Assembly: GCA_031260145.1 (NCBI GenBank)
Contig: JAIRKL010000005.1
Location: forward strand, 1 to 50,691
Source of the DNA: Mycoplasmataceae bacterium
GTDB lineage: Bacteria > Bacillota_I > Bacilli_A > Mycoplasmatales > Mycoplasmoidaceae
DNA length: 50,691 nt
Direction of reading: 5' to 3'
Shown: positions 21,124 through 33,418 of the stretch, piece by piece
Numbering within the stretch: position 1 is the stretch's first letter
How the letters are laid out: each line of letters begins with the position of its first letter
The notes under the pieces: generated by a model
Told to the model about the DNA's origin: nothing
Database searches by the model: none
Seen by the model: only the letters and a program-made list of their open reading frames with translations
Translations under genes and position numbers: made by a program

Positions 21124-24100
21124 TTAAACAACATCAGGTAAAGACACTTGTAGAACTGTTTGTTGTGATAAACCTAGTTCTGATACTATAGGTTGAACAT
21201 TTTGTACTGAAGGATTGGTATCCTCAGCGTGTTCTTGTATTTCTATTGTTCTTATGCCTTCTAATGGAACTTTAAATAAATCATCTGAAGAGTAAAAAGA
21301 AAGGATTTTTGAAGTCTTTTGTCTTGTTAAAAAACCACTGTAATGTTTTTCAGAATGTTCCTCACAATATGGTTTCCTTAAAAAAGGCATTTGAATATTT
21401 GATTCATGCAAAGAAAGATAAGTATAAAACATTTCGTTTTTTTCATTTTTTATTGCAACTATTTCTTCATTGAATAAAAAATCAATTCCTTGTTCTAAGT
21501 AATTTGTTTTTTGTTCTTCGAAACTTGAACAATGTCATAAACTATGAACTTGGGGATATCCAACAAAAGACTTAGGGTTTTGTTGTTTATTTGTTTCATT
21601 ATTTTCCATTATTCGTCTCAATGATTTGAAAAATTGTTTTTCCTCTTCTATTTCTTCAAAAGAATCATTGATAGAATATGAAGGAAATAAACCATCATTA
21701 ACAACTTTCAAAGAAGAAACACTAGGGGCATTTGAAGAATCAATAATAAATTGTTTAATTTGATTTAATTCAGAGTTTAAATTTACTTCATTAAGAAAAG
21801 TATGTAAATCAACATCTTTATTCTTAAATAATTCAATAGTTTGTCTTTTTAAAACTTCATTAGGAATTTCAAGAATCTTATTAAATATTCTTACGAAAGC
21901 GATATCGAATAAATCAGAAGCTCTTTGAAAATCTTGTCTTTGTAAATTAGTATCTTGGAGTTCATTAAAAGCAAAATTAATACCTGTATTATTTGAATGG
22001 ATAAAACGATTTTTACATTGATATAAATATAAAATACTTTCTTCAGCTTGTTGAAGAGTTTGCTTCATCTCAATTTTCGTTTTTTGTTCCTGATTTTTTG
22101 GAAGTAATTGACAATTTTGGGTTTGTTTTACAAGTATTTTTTGATTCATTTCAATTCTCTTCAACACAAATTCTAATTGTTTTTGTTTTTGTGCAGGTTC
22201 AGAACCAGAGTTAAGTATTTTTTCATTGATGAATTTAATTGCTTTTTCAGGAATATGATATTTTTCTTTTAATTCTTTTAACACGAAGTGACGTAATTTT
22301 AATAAATCTTTATCATTTTCTTGTTTTAAAGAATTATCAATTGAATTAAATTTGCATAAAAGATGAATTTTTGTATAAAGTTCTATTTCTTTATTTCTTG
22401 AATCTTTTGAAATTTCTCCTAATGGTGAAGAAAAATAAAGTAATTGTTTACAAACCTCATTTTTTCTATTAAAATAAGCAACTCTTCTAATATCATAAAT
22501 GTCACTAAGAGAAAATTCTCTTGTTCATTTTCTATCATTTATTTTGTTCGAATATAAAAAAATATCTTGTTGAAAAAACGAAGAAACGATATTTGTAATT
22601 TTTTCATTTTTCTCTCCTCTTGTTGCAAAATATGAATCAAGAAAAATCGAATTAACAAATTTTATATATGAACAAATGTCTTTCACTCATAAAGGATTAT
22701 TAATGCATTCATCTATTTTTTCTTCTAGAATAGAAGAAGAAAGAATAGAAAGGAATATTTGTGAGGTTTGTTCATCAATTTCTAATTTTCTTGCGATTTC
22801 TTTTAAAATTTGTGTTTTTTTAACCGAAGAAATTCGATCTTTAAAATTTGAAGGATTCGAAAAAAATTCATTTCTTTCTTGTAAAATACGGTTGTTATAG
22901 TTTTGTTCTGCTTCTTCTTTCCTTAAAATAAATTGTTCATCAGTTTCAGGAATCATTCTTAAACACCTTTTATCAACTGGGTATGTACGGAATTCTTGTA
23001 AAATTCCTTGTCTTGCATAATATTCATTTTCAGATTCATAAGTATATGTTTTTTCAACAACAATTTCTGAAGGAATTTTTTTAGGAGGGGTAAAATTTGC
23101 AACTTTCGTGGTATCCAAATATTGTTTTACTAAAAAAGGAAATGAATCCAATGTGGAAGAAATTAATTTGTGTTCAAAATCATATTCTTCACTAAATAAA
23201 AGTGGATTTTGTTCGGAACCATGTAAATTTTCATTAACATCAACATATTTATATTTTTCATTTGCTTCTCTTTTAGCATAATAATGTTTGGTGTATGTTT
23301 GTTTTTGCGGATTAAATTCAATAAAAATATCAAATCCAAACTTATTGTCTTTTAATGCAAGTGACTTAGCTTCTTTTCCATCTATTGAAAAATTAGAAGA
23401 ATTCAAATATTCGCTTGGAGTTAATAATTCCTTTTGCAAACCAAATTCCTTCTTTTCTTCTAAAAAAGTGGAGATAGCCAATTCAAGTCTTTCATTTAAT
23501 AAAATCTTTTGCGACTTTCATAATCGACTTTCTTTTTTAACATTTTGTGAAACTAAGAATTCTTGTTTTGTTGATTTAACAATTTTTGAAAGTTGTAGGA
23601 AAATATCATTTTGATTTTGGATATAACCATTTGCAATTTTGATTTCTCTTTCATTTTCTTCATTCATTTGTAGTTGAATCGCTTGTTTTACTTTTTTTTC
23701 ATTATCCTTGATAAGGAATTCTTCAACAAGAAAAGGAAAAGCAAAATCTGGTTCAATATGGTGTGTATCAATTAATTTTTGTCTTTGAAGTTCGAAAATT
23801 TCATCAATACGATTCATTTTTTGTCAATGTGTAGGTTCCTTTTCAATTATTTTTTCATATTGTCGTGCAATTCGTGCTTTCGAAAACCTTGTTAATTCAA
23901 TTATTTTTGCTTCTTTTTCTTCTTGAGAAAGAGGTATTTTTGTTCTTTTATTAGTGAAACAACGTTTTCTAATATATTCATTTATTTTTTCAGGTTCATC
24001 GATTTTATATTCTTGCAATTGAATATTGAAAATACTAACATCTTTTTTAATATCAAATTCAGTTAATATTCGGCTTTCAACATCGCCAAGTTCACTTACT

Positions 24101-27100
24101 GTTTCTTTAATGGTTCGCATTAATTCTAATGAAATTTGAAGTAATTCATCACTATTCATGAATTCTATTTTTTCTTCATTAGTTACAATTGAACCATCTG
24201 TTTTCGAAATAAGGACTTGTTTTACAGCTCCTTCAATGATTCTTTCTTCTAATGTAAATTTAGTTTCAAACATAGAAGCGAGATAAGAATCAGAAAAGAA
24301 ACCAGTTCCTTGCATTGTGATGTATGCTTGATCATTGTCCATATTTTGTTTCCCAAATTCACATTCGATTGGAATATATTCTTCAATCGATTCAATTGTT
24401 GAAAGAAGTAATTTCTGCTTTTGCATAAGAGTAAATACTTCGCGGTTTTCTACAGCAAATGAGAGAAGGTTTCGATTCTCATTAGTTATGCGTTTCTCAA
24501 ATTGAGGGAATAAATCGTGGTTTTGAAAAAGTATTAAGGATATTTTATCACTCATTTTTTTTACATCCAATGTTGCATTTGGATTTTCAAAAGAAGCAGT
24601 TAATTGTTCGAATATTTCAACACATTCTGGGTTATCAGAAGAATAAAAAAAATCAAATATATCAGAAATAGTTTTGATTTTAGAAGTTAAAATTTGTCCT
24701 CTTTCTTCTTCTTGAACTATCGAGAATACTTCTTCATTTTCTTCTTGGCCTTGGGAATTTGGAGCTATTGAAGAACCAAATGTTTCAATATATTTATCAA
24801 CTAAGAAAAAAGTAGTGTTTTCACAAGAATCTTTTATAAATGAAATAGCATTATTAATTAAATTAAAATTCCTTATAGTGTGTCTTGCATTTACATATTT
24901 TTCTTCTCCTTTAGGAGCTTGTTGTGTTGTGAAACCGAAATCAATTAGAGATACTTTACCTGTATCTTTTTCAACAAAGACATTATTTCAATGTTGGTCA
25001 TTGTGATTTATTCCTTTTTGTCTTAAATGTTCAACAAGCTGAAAAGCACTATCTACTGTTTTGATACAAGAAGCTAGGGTTTTTCTCATTTCTAAAAATG
25101 TTTTAGGTTTATTTCTTTGATTAATATCGTGAATATTTTTTCAAAATTTACCTTGTTCTTTTATTTGAGTTTGGCATTCTCTATAACAATTAGCAAGTTT
25201 TTCAACATTTTCTTGTTTTTGTTGTTCTCTTTGAACACTTTTTTCTTGATATTCCGAGGCAAATTTAGAAATTTCTTTTAGTGGTTTGGTGTAAAATTCT
25301 AATGTGTCTAAAATTTTTACTTCTTTTTCTAGTAACGCTATTATTACTGAAACTTCATGAAGTTCTGAGGTAGAAAAAGCTGATTTATTATTGTTAATAA
25401 AAAGTGGATCAATCATCTTGTATGCGATTTTATATAATTCACGAGTATTGAAATCGGCAATTTTTTTTGTTTTTTTGTTTTCATCTAATGGCCAAAATTT
25501 ATAACCTTCGTGGACTTGAAAATTAGAAAGAAGTGTTTTAAACCTTGTTAAAAATGCCTTATTTTTACATAATAATCGACTTTGTAAATTTTTTTCAAAA
25601 TTATCAAGACCAGAATCTTTATAAAATTTAGAAATAAAATCAATTTCATTTGTCGCTGAAAAAGAAAAATCAAACTCTCTAGAATCAAAAATATTTGTAA
25701 TTTGATAAAGAAAATGAAAATGTTCATTATATAAAGGGTTTTGTATAAAATTAGAAATAAAAAATCTTTCAACTTGTTTTTCTTTTGGCAATACTTTGAA
25801 AATAGTATTTTTAAAAGTTTCATTGTCTGGTTCTTTTTCTTGAAGAAGAGTATTTAAGTTATCAAAAAAAGCAGAAAAATTAGGGGGATTAAATGAAATA
25901 AAATCTGAGAAATTTTTTTGTTCTATTTCATTAGTTTCAACATTTAATAATGAAAAAGAGGTTGCAATATGAAAAAAAATCTTTATATGTTCTTCAAGAG
26001 GTAATGAGAAACAGACTGTGTCAGAAGCTGAATTTTCATGTTTTCTCATTTCTTTTTTATAAAGAAAAGTAAGAAGGTAACCAGGAGTGTATCTATGTAT
26101 TCGAACTTTTTTGCCATCATCAGGATTATCAATTTCTGTGGAAAAATATTTTACTAAATGTTTTGAAGGGTTAACAAATTTGGATAAAAAGATACGTCAT
26201 AAATCCTTATTTAAATCATAATCAAGAAGAGAAGAAAAAATTTGCTTTTTTCTTCCTATTTGAGCATTCGTTTCAGAAACAGAAAAAGAAATTGATTTTT
26301 TATTTGGATTAATAAAACAATTAGAAATTGCGATTTGTTCCTTATGAATGAAACCGTCTAAATTTTTCGGAATATCTTGTTGTAATAAAATTAACACAAA
26401 GTCAGAAATAGGAGAACAAATATGAGAAAAAAGCATTGAAATTTCTATATTTTCTTCTTGTGATGAAGTTTCAAGAGAAGAAGTGAAAAGCTGTCGAATA
26501 TTATCTCTAAAATCAGAATCAATGATAGTACGTAATTCTTGAATTTTTGTATGTAAAGTAGAATTCTTATTTTCTATAATTTGATTAACTTTTTCAATAA
26601 TTTCTACAGAATTTCTTTTAATAGATTCAAAGATAAATAGAATTTTTTCATCTTTTGTATATCTATTTCATATTGAGTCTTTTGGAAAACTAATATTATG
26701 AAAAAGAGTTCTACCTTCTTCTAACTTACTTTCAATATTTATTTTAATCAAAGTTGATAAAGGTGTTGGAGAATCTAATTTAAAATCGTTAAAGAAAAAA
26801 TTATGAACATTTGTGGTTATTTGACTAGAATATTTAAAAGGGTCAAAAACTAGATTATTATTTGAGGCAGCAAAAGAATATTTATTAAATGCCATTTCTT
26901 GTTGAAGAAAATTGCGAAATTCCCTACCGTTGTTAGTTTCTAAATCGGATTCATACATTGATCTAAGTGATTTAATAAAAATAGCTTCAAAATTAGTATC
27001 AAGAATGGAAAATTTAAAATTAGGACAAAGAACATTTCCAATTGATGAAGCTGCTTGACTAAGAGAACTTTGTCATGAATACTCCTCGGTTAAAATATTA

Positions 27101-28044
27101 TGATATTCACTATAAAAAAGTTCAAAACATCGATGATTCATAATTTCATAACAAATATTTCTTAAAAAAATATCACTTTCTTGTAAAGTTTTTTCTTTTA
27201 AAAATGCATTATAAAAGCGAAAAAAAGATTCTTCTTCTGGCAATTCGAATTTTAATTGTAAAAAACTCATTTCAAAAAATCTTTTTTGCATTTGTGGAGA
27301 TCTTAGCATATCGGAACCATATTCGGTGGAAACAATATTAAAAAATTTTTCTTTTATTTGCGAAACATAATTTCATTGTGTTTCACAAAGAAGGTTATAA
27401 AATTTAAAAATTCGGAAAAAAATCTCTTCAATATTTTCACCATCTTCAAAGGAAAGATGATTTTGTGTAAAAAGATTTTGTACTAATGAGGTTAATTGTT
27501 TTTGTCTAAATTCAATTGTTTGAGTTAATCTTGTTTTTTGATAAGATTCTTCATCAAATCAAAATCTTCTTGTCGCATTAGCATTTTCTGTTACAATATA
27601 ACGCCTATTCCCAATAAAAGAAAGATATGATTGTAAATCAGTTCCAGGATTATAATCTTGAAGAATAAAAGCTGTTTGTTCTTTTGATTTAAAATCATGT
27701 GGTTCATTGCTTTGCGTTTCTACTGCATGGATTTGAACAACGCCAGCTCCTATTTTTTTATTAGCTAATGAAGTTAATTCTGATTCATTAATAACACTTT
27801 GTAAGTTAGCATTTTTTTCATTTCCAAATCCTTTCTCAATTGATTGATGAGAAGAAGAAGCATCACGAGCTTGTAAAAATTCAGTATCATCTTCATTGTA
27901 GTGGATATATTTTATAACAAGTTGTTTGCCAAAAATATCTTTACATTGCAATGCCCCTCCTTGTTCTCCACAAACAGCAGCATTGCCGAAATAAATTGGC
28001 TGAATTGTTGTAGTGTCAATAGCATATGTAGTCAACATTTCCAT
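21124..28044 (-). CDS. Giant protein (2306 aa) with a kinase-like domain split by an approximately 870-residue insertion
   Basis: One uninterrupted frame with UGA as Trp. Kinase-like landmarks appear in order: a Gly-rich loop CGEQGG (25-30), an ATP-Lys strand LVIKYI (K45), an acidic helix NESELTSLANKK (E87/E89) and a hinge AFILQDYNPGTDLQSYL (125-141). A helical stretch of about 870 residues follows, then the catalytic loop GINHNDQHWNN (H1014, D1016, N1020/N1021) and LIDFG (D1035). A further 1270 Glu/Lys/Phe-rich, probably helical residues follow. No signal peptide or membrane helix is seen. The frame is open to 28164 and coding-like before the ATG, without an SD, so a non-ATG upstream start is possible. 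I infer a secreted or cytosolic kinase-like effector; the target is unknown. Confidence 0.75.
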
Positions 28045-28155
28045 TGGAATGAAAATATCTTTATATTGTAATAAAGGGTTAGCATTACTTCTGTCCTGAG
28101 GACTTAGTTTTTCATATGCGTCAATTCTGTAATGAAAATAAGCTATAACATAAAT

Positions 28156-28161
28156 ATTATA
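28156..28161 (-). promoter_or_regulatory. -10 box for the kinase-like giant gene
   Basis: TATAAT on the minus strand. The transcript would start near 28150, about 105 nt before the ATG at 28044, but inside the same open frame. This supports an unusual upstream start codon. Confidence 0.45.
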
Positions 28162-28222
28162 TATTTAATATTTACAGTATTATTTCGAATAAAAATACAT
28201 AAATTATATAGGAATATATAAA

Positions 28223-28587
28223 TTAAGAAGAAACATTTCAGCCACTTGGCAAACCTTTGTTTTTTAATAAAATTAATAGTTGTTCTTTAGTAGCTGAATA
28301 ATTAATGGATTTAAAATACCGTTAGATTTTACATCATAAAATACATTATCATTTCATCATTTTTCATATATTGATAAATCTTCTGGAAAATTTGATAGAA
28401 CTATTTCATTAATATTTGAATCAGAGTTATAAAATATATTTTCATTGATCTTAGTTAAAGATTCGAGAATAGGAATTGATATACTTGTCAAATTTGGATT
28501 TAATTCAAACGCATATTTACCAATAAATTCTATATTATTGTTAATAATTAAATTACCAGTTATTTCACTTACAGTATCAAAGCATTT
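28223..28587 (-). pseudogene. Truncated, frameshifted BspA-type LRR surface protein
   Basis: The minus strand reads LIINNNIEFIGKYAFELNPN and LTSISIP, a clear LRR_5 repeat, then SNGILNPLI, where the frame breaks. It resumes as SATKEQLLILLKNKGLPSGW and ends at TAA 28223-28225. There is no start codon or lipoprotein signal, so both the 5' end and one base are lost. It is related to the two intact LRR lipoproteins of this window. Confidence 0.7.
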
Positions 28588-28684
28588 TTAATTTACTAAT
28601 TAAGTAGTTAAAAGTTATTAAATAAGTACATAAAAAGTTCAGATTAAAATAATCTGATAATAAAAAAAAATTATAAAAAAGGTA

Positions 28685-28761
28685 TGGTGGCTAAGGAGGG
28701 AGTTGCACCCACGACATCGGAGGTATGAGCTCCGCTCTCTAACTAACTGAGATACCTAGCC
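28685..28761 (-). tRNA. tRNA-Met (CAU), elongator likely
   Basis: The acceptor GGCTAGG pairs with CTTAGCC with one G-U, followed by A and CCA. The anticodon loop CTCATAC on CGGAG/CTCCG gives CAU. A paired first base rules out an initiator. C at position 38 fits elongator Met better than Ile(CAU), but the latter (lysidine-modified) cannot be excluded. Confidence 0.85.
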
Positions 28762-28766
28762 AAAAA

Positions 28767-28843
28767 TGGTCGAGAAGACAGGATTTGAACCTGCGACCCC
28801 TTGGTCCCAAACCAAGTGCTCTACCAAGCTAAGCTACTTCTCG
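28767..28843 (-). tRNA. tRNA-Pro (UGG)
   Basis: The acceptor CGAGAAG pairs with CTTCTCG, followed by A and CCA. The anticodon loop TTTGGGA gives UGG, and the T loop is GTTCAAATC. It sits five bases from tRNA-Met, so the pair is one transcript. Confidence 0.95.
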
Positions 28844-28937
28844 AAAGGATATTAATAATATCAAAATTGGTATTTAAATATTAATAATATGTAAATTATA
28901 TTTTTTATTATTTATTTATAATTAAAGAAGAAAATAA

Positions 28938-29894
28938 ATGAATTTATTACTATTTATCCCCAATTTTGTTTGGTTTAATAAAATAAAGGAAAAGAATATT
29001 TCTAGCATATATTTAAACAATAAAAAAATTAATCTTTTCATGTATAAAATCTTCTTATTATGAATAAAAAAAAAATACCCTTCACATTATTTTGTTTTCT
29101 TTGATCAAGCTATAAGAGATTTTAATCCAAAATTGCTTACCAAAATTTTTAAATTTCTCAAAAAACATAATATTAAATCATTTTTATATTTTGTTGATAT
29201 TTCAAATGCTTATTTAGGCGGAAAATTCAAATTTAAAACTAATATTTTGAATGAAAAAAACTTTTTAAATAATTTCGAAAAAATATTTACATATTGTGAA
29301 GAAGATGCAAAAAAATTCAGCTGAGAATTTTTACCTTTTCCTTTTGGGTTTAATGAAAATAAAAAAATAAAAAAGAAGATATTGAAAAATAAAGAAAAAT
29401 ATGATGTTTCATATATTAGTGCCATTCTAGATATTGAAAGAGAGAAAAATGCAATAATATTAAATGAAAAATTCAAAAATTCAAAACATTTCTTTCATTT
29501 TTTTAAACCTTTTAATGTTTTAAATAGTGAACATGAATCGCAAAATATTTTTACAAATGCTTTTTTAAAACAAGAAAAAACGATATGTATTTGAGAAAAA
29601 TCCAATTGCTTGATTTTTATGAAAAATAGCAAAGAATATTTCGCCTTCATTCATTCTTATTGTATTTTAAAAAATAAAAAAATGTTTACAAACTCAAAAG
29701 CTGTTTCAAATATTTTTAAAAATCCAAAAATTTGGGAAAATAAAGTAAGATATATTGAAAATTTTGAAAGCATTTCACAGGAAGATGTAGAATGATGTTC
29801 AAAAATTGATAATCAAGAATATTCAAAAGAAATGAAAGATTTTTTAAACTATGAAATTTTTGTTTCAAAACTTCTTGATATTATTGAAAAATAA
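28938..29894 (+). CDS. Glycosyltransferase-like protein (CgeB/GT-B type), tentative
   Basis: A 318-aa soluble protein with in-frame UGA codons. The order of motifs resembles GT-B glycosyltransferases of the CgeB kind: SFLYFVDISNAYLGGKF (like LY..WDS), FEKIFTYCEEDAKKFSWEFL followed by PFPFG (like FD.I.T.D..DA......LP), YDVSYISAILDIEREK (like YD.SFIG....R), and a late KKMFTNSKAVSNIFKNPKIW (like K.ITNN..I....FY). If correct, it would transfer a sugar to a surface glycan or glycolipid. The match is by eye and remote, so a different function is possible. An A10 run lies in the coding sequence near 29067. Confidence 0.5.
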
Positions 29895-29977
29895 AATTAA
29901 AAAAATAGAATAAAAAACATTTGAAAAAAACATTAAAATAAAACTAATTTTTTATTATTTTTTTACTATTATATAAA

Positions 29978-29983
29978 TATAAT
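29978..29983 (+). promoter_or_regulatory. -10 box for the virB6-like gene
   Basis: TATAAT ending 11 nt before the ATG at 29995. This implies a leader of about 5 nt without a Shine-Dalgarno site. Confidence 0.5.
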
Positions 29984-29994
29984 AGTTTTATTAT

Positions 29995-32634
29995 ATGAAT
30001 GAACTAACTTTACATGTATTTAATCCCGCTGTAACTACGAATATTTTAGATACATTAATAAATGCATTAGTTTCTGTTTTTACAGAAGTATTACAAAAAG
30101 TTTTTTCACCAATTTTACTTTTGATATGACAAATTCTTGTTTATCTACCATTGCAAATTATTCAAGCAATGGTTACATTATTTAATTTCTTTGCAAATGG
30201 TTTTTCATCAGCAATCTTTAGTTCTACTTTTGATGGCGAAACATGACACTACCAGTTTGATTTAAATTCTGGTGTTGGACAAATTGTAATGTTTGTTCTA
30301 ATAATTTCATTGCTTTTTTTCTTCTTTTATTGAGTTTACAATCTTGGGATGAAAAAAGACACTATTGGCAATAAATTCAAACAATTTAAATGGCCAATAT
30401 ATATGCTTTTTGCATTAATTGCTTTTCCGCTTGTAATGGTTGGTGCTGATACATTACTTTCTCCTTTATTAATGGCGTTTACAAACACAACACCAATGAA
30501 ATTATCGCAAGATGATGTAACTAAATTATTAAAGTATTGTGCTGGATCTGAAGGGGATTTTACAACACTTAAAAATATAGGAAGTAATGTTCAAATTTCA
30601 AGTAATACCTTTTCCGCTTATCTTTCAAGTTACATTACAAATTTAGAAAATGCTTTTTCAGCAATGAAAACCGAAATGAACAGAACTGATGCAGATCCTA
30701 AACAATTTGGGATAATTGCTGTGCATTTTGAAAACTTATTAACATCTTTAAAAAAGATACAAACTTTTGTAAATACTGGACTTGAACAAGATTTTACAAA
30801 ATTCAATTCCCTTTTACATTCTTGGGATGGAAATATTGGTTCAGGAAAATTCCTAAGTACCGAGGAAACAGTGATTGTTCAAAAAATAATTGATAACTTA
30901 AACGATTTTACAAGAACATTTGATGATTTAACAACTCTAAAAGATAAACTTGGTGATACTTATTGTGAAGTTGGTTGAAATTCATTGTACCAATTGAATG
31001 AAGCTTACACAAAAGCTAATTTATTTACTCCATTAGTTAATATTGTTAATTCACATGAATATAGTGTAAATGCAAATAAATCATCAATTAGTTTTTATGT
31101 TAATCATGAACAAGATAGCATGGTTAGTCGAATTATTGGTGGATGTAGTGAATATAATGGACTTTCACATATTAAATGATGTGTTCCAACTACCCCTCCT
31201 TTACCAGTTGTTAAAGTTCTTTTTGTTGCCGTAACTGGTTTGCCAGCTGATCAATGGGATGTTTCTCCATCGTTGAGTTTTATTGCTAATAAATTAAACA
31301 TTTTAAATTTCATCCTTGGTGGTTTTGCTTGTTGGGGAATGATATTAATTATTTATACTTTTGTTTCTAGTGCTATAAAAAGAACTTATTACATGCTAGG
31401 ATATTGGATAGTTGGTTTTCTATATTTAGCAAACGGTCAAAATGATGCAAAAGCAATACCATCATGATACAAAATGATTTTTGGGAAATGGTTTGGAATT
31501 TTGGTTATGTATATTCTTTTTAATCTTGCCGGTGTGTTAGTTTCTGCAATTCAACCTGCAATTGAAGAAGGCTTAAAGAATCAATCATATAGTCTTCATG
31601 GAATTAATATTCTTGTTTCCTTAGGTTTAATTCTTTCAGTTCAAGCATCTTATGAAACAGCATACCAAGTTAGTCAAGCATATCTTGGTGCATGAGGAGC
31701 AAAAGATGAAAAATTTAGTGGTGCTGAAATGTTTACATTATTAAAACAAGGACAAGGACAATTAACTAATACTGTTAATAGTGCAAAATCATGAGGTTCA
31801 ACATTAAGTGGTTACAGTGCATACAATTCCGCAAAAACATGAAATGAACAAAGAAAACAGCAAAAGGAGAAAGATTTTCAAAGAGAAGAACAAAAACTCG
31901 CAAAAATGAAAAAACAAGGTGAATTTGCAAAACAAAAAGCAGAATTAAGAACTAAAGGTATCGATACCAAAGAGACAACAGGAAGCGCTTTAAAAGACTT
32001 TTTCTTCACTTCTCGAGTTTATGATAATGAAGGAAAAGTATCAGGAAGAGAAATGAATAGAGTTGGAAAACTTTTCGGGCAACAATTCTCAGGATTAGAA
32101 TCTAACAATTACCGACCGAATTTCTTAGGAATTAAAATTATGTCTGATGAAGAAAAAGCAAAATACAGACCAGCAGTAACTCCACCTGTTGCAGGATTAA
32201 TGGGAGCCCCTGTTACTAGAGCAAATAGGGGAGTAGATGATGATTCGAGAAATTTAGTGGCACATTTAAATAACCAAATGGATTTAAGTGGACAAATGGG
32301 TGTTGCTGATTCTGGTGCTTGATACCAAAACTTAAGAAATGGTCCTTCTGGAAATCAAAGTCGTGATGAATGAAGAAGAGAAGTTGATGCTTATAACAAT
32401 ATTGCTTCTCGTATTAATGGCGGTAATGAAGATACTGGTCTTTCAAATGTAACTTTAAAAAAATTGAGACAATCACAAGGTGTTCATGAAGATACCGGAA
32501 AACTACATTACATTGATTATCGACAAGATGGCGATGGACGAGAATTACATGGAGATTCACCATTAGATCAAGTACCACCAGCAGCAAGAGCACAACCTGG
32601 TGGTGACAATTCTGCTTTAAAATACTCATTGTAA
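29995..32634 (+). CDS. VirB6/TrbL-like polytopic type IV secretion channel protein
   Basis: An 879-aa protein read through several UGA codons. Layout: hydrophobic helices in residues of about 15-75, 98-116 (VMFVLIISLLFFFFYWVYN) and 130-160; an outside domain of about 250 polar residues; then helices at about 425-480 (FACWGMILIIYTF, LGYWIVGFLYLANG), 495-522 and 535-565. A C-terminal tail of about 300 residues is basic and coiled-coil-like (QKQQKEKDFQREEQKLAK), then Gly/Asn-rich, presumably cytosolic. This matches the VirB6-like transmembrane protein of mycoplasma integrative conjugative elements (Mbov_0396-type) in topology. It would form the inner-membrane pore with the VirB4-like ATPase encoded nearby. 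The next gene starts 7 bases after the stop. Confidence 0.7.
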
Positions 32635-32641
32635 AAAATTA

Positions 32642-33418
32642 ATGGAGATAATTACTAGTAAAAATAATAATACTATTAAATTAGTAACTAAACTAATTAA
32701 TAATAAAAAAGATAGAGATGAAAAAGGATTATTTATTTGTGAAACATATCGTGTGTTCAAACAATTAGAAAATTTAAATCTTGAATATGTATTTATTATT
32801 TTAAATAAAAACACAAAGTATTTTAATGAATTTAAAAATAAAAAAAATATTTATGTTGTTGATGAAAAAATATTTAATTCAATTTCCGTATTAAAAAGCA
32901 GTGACGGAATAATCCTCTGTTATAAGAAAATAAAGAATGAATTAAAACTAGAAAAAAAGGATAAATATATTATTTTAGATAAAATACAAAACCCAAAAAA
33001 CCTAGGAAATATTTGTCGAACTGCTTGTGCTTTCGGTATCACTAATTTAATAATTATTAATGGCTCTGTCGACATTTATAATATCGAAACAATCCGTTCA
33101 AGCATGGGGAGTGTATTTAATGTAAAAATATATTATTCAACAAACCTAAAAATAGTTCTTGAAAAATTAGATAATTTACAAATTCCAACTTATGCCACAA
33201 GTTTAACAAGAAATGCAAAATCTATTTTGGAAACAAAATTTCCTTCAAGCTTTGCTATTGGTTTTGGAAATGAAGGAAATGGAATTGATAAAAATGATTT
33301 GGTGAGATTTAAAAATAATATTTTCATTCCCATTAGTAGTAATGTTGATTCTTTAAATATTAATAATGCAGTAGCGATAACCTTATTTGTTGCTACCAAT
33401 TGTAATTTCACGATTTAA
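32642..33418 (+). CDS. SpoU-family RNA 2'-O-methyltransferase (TrmH/RlmB/TsnR type)
   Basis: A 258-aa protein. The N-terminal substrate-binding part (VTKLINNKKDRDEKGLFICE) resembles the L30e-like domain. The three SPOUT motifs of the trefoil-knot SAM site are clear: LDKIQNPKNLGNICRTACAF (motif 1), FAIGFGNEGNGI (motif 2) and IPISSNVDSLNINNAVAI (motif 3). It would methylate a ribose in rRNA or tRNA; the exact site is not predictable. It follows the VirB6-like gene by 7 bases and may be co-transcribed. Its 3' end overlaps the convergent small membrane protein gene by 36 bases. Confidence 0.9.
   Translation: MEIITSKNNNTIKLVTKLINNKKDRDEKGLFICETYRVFKQLENLNLEYVFIILNKNTKYFNEFKNKKNIYVVDEKIFNSISVLKSSDGIILCYKKIKNELKLEKKDKYIILDKIQNPKNLGNICRTACAFGITNLIIINGSVDIYNIETIRSSMGSVFNVKIYYSTNLKIVLEKLDNLQIPTYATSLTRNAKSILETKFPSSFAIGFGNEGNGIDKNDLVRFKNNIFIPISSNVDSLNINNAVAITLFVATNCNFTI

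Noticed and set aside
25548-25823. Alternative-frame minus-strand ORF inside the kinase-like gene
   Set aside because: It is Phe/Leu/Lys-rich shadow sequence in another frame, fully inside the giant gene.
21124-28044. A decaying, multiply broken gene
   Set aside because: Every interruption is TGA in the same frame; no TAA, TAG or frame change was found, and the kinase motifs line up in order.
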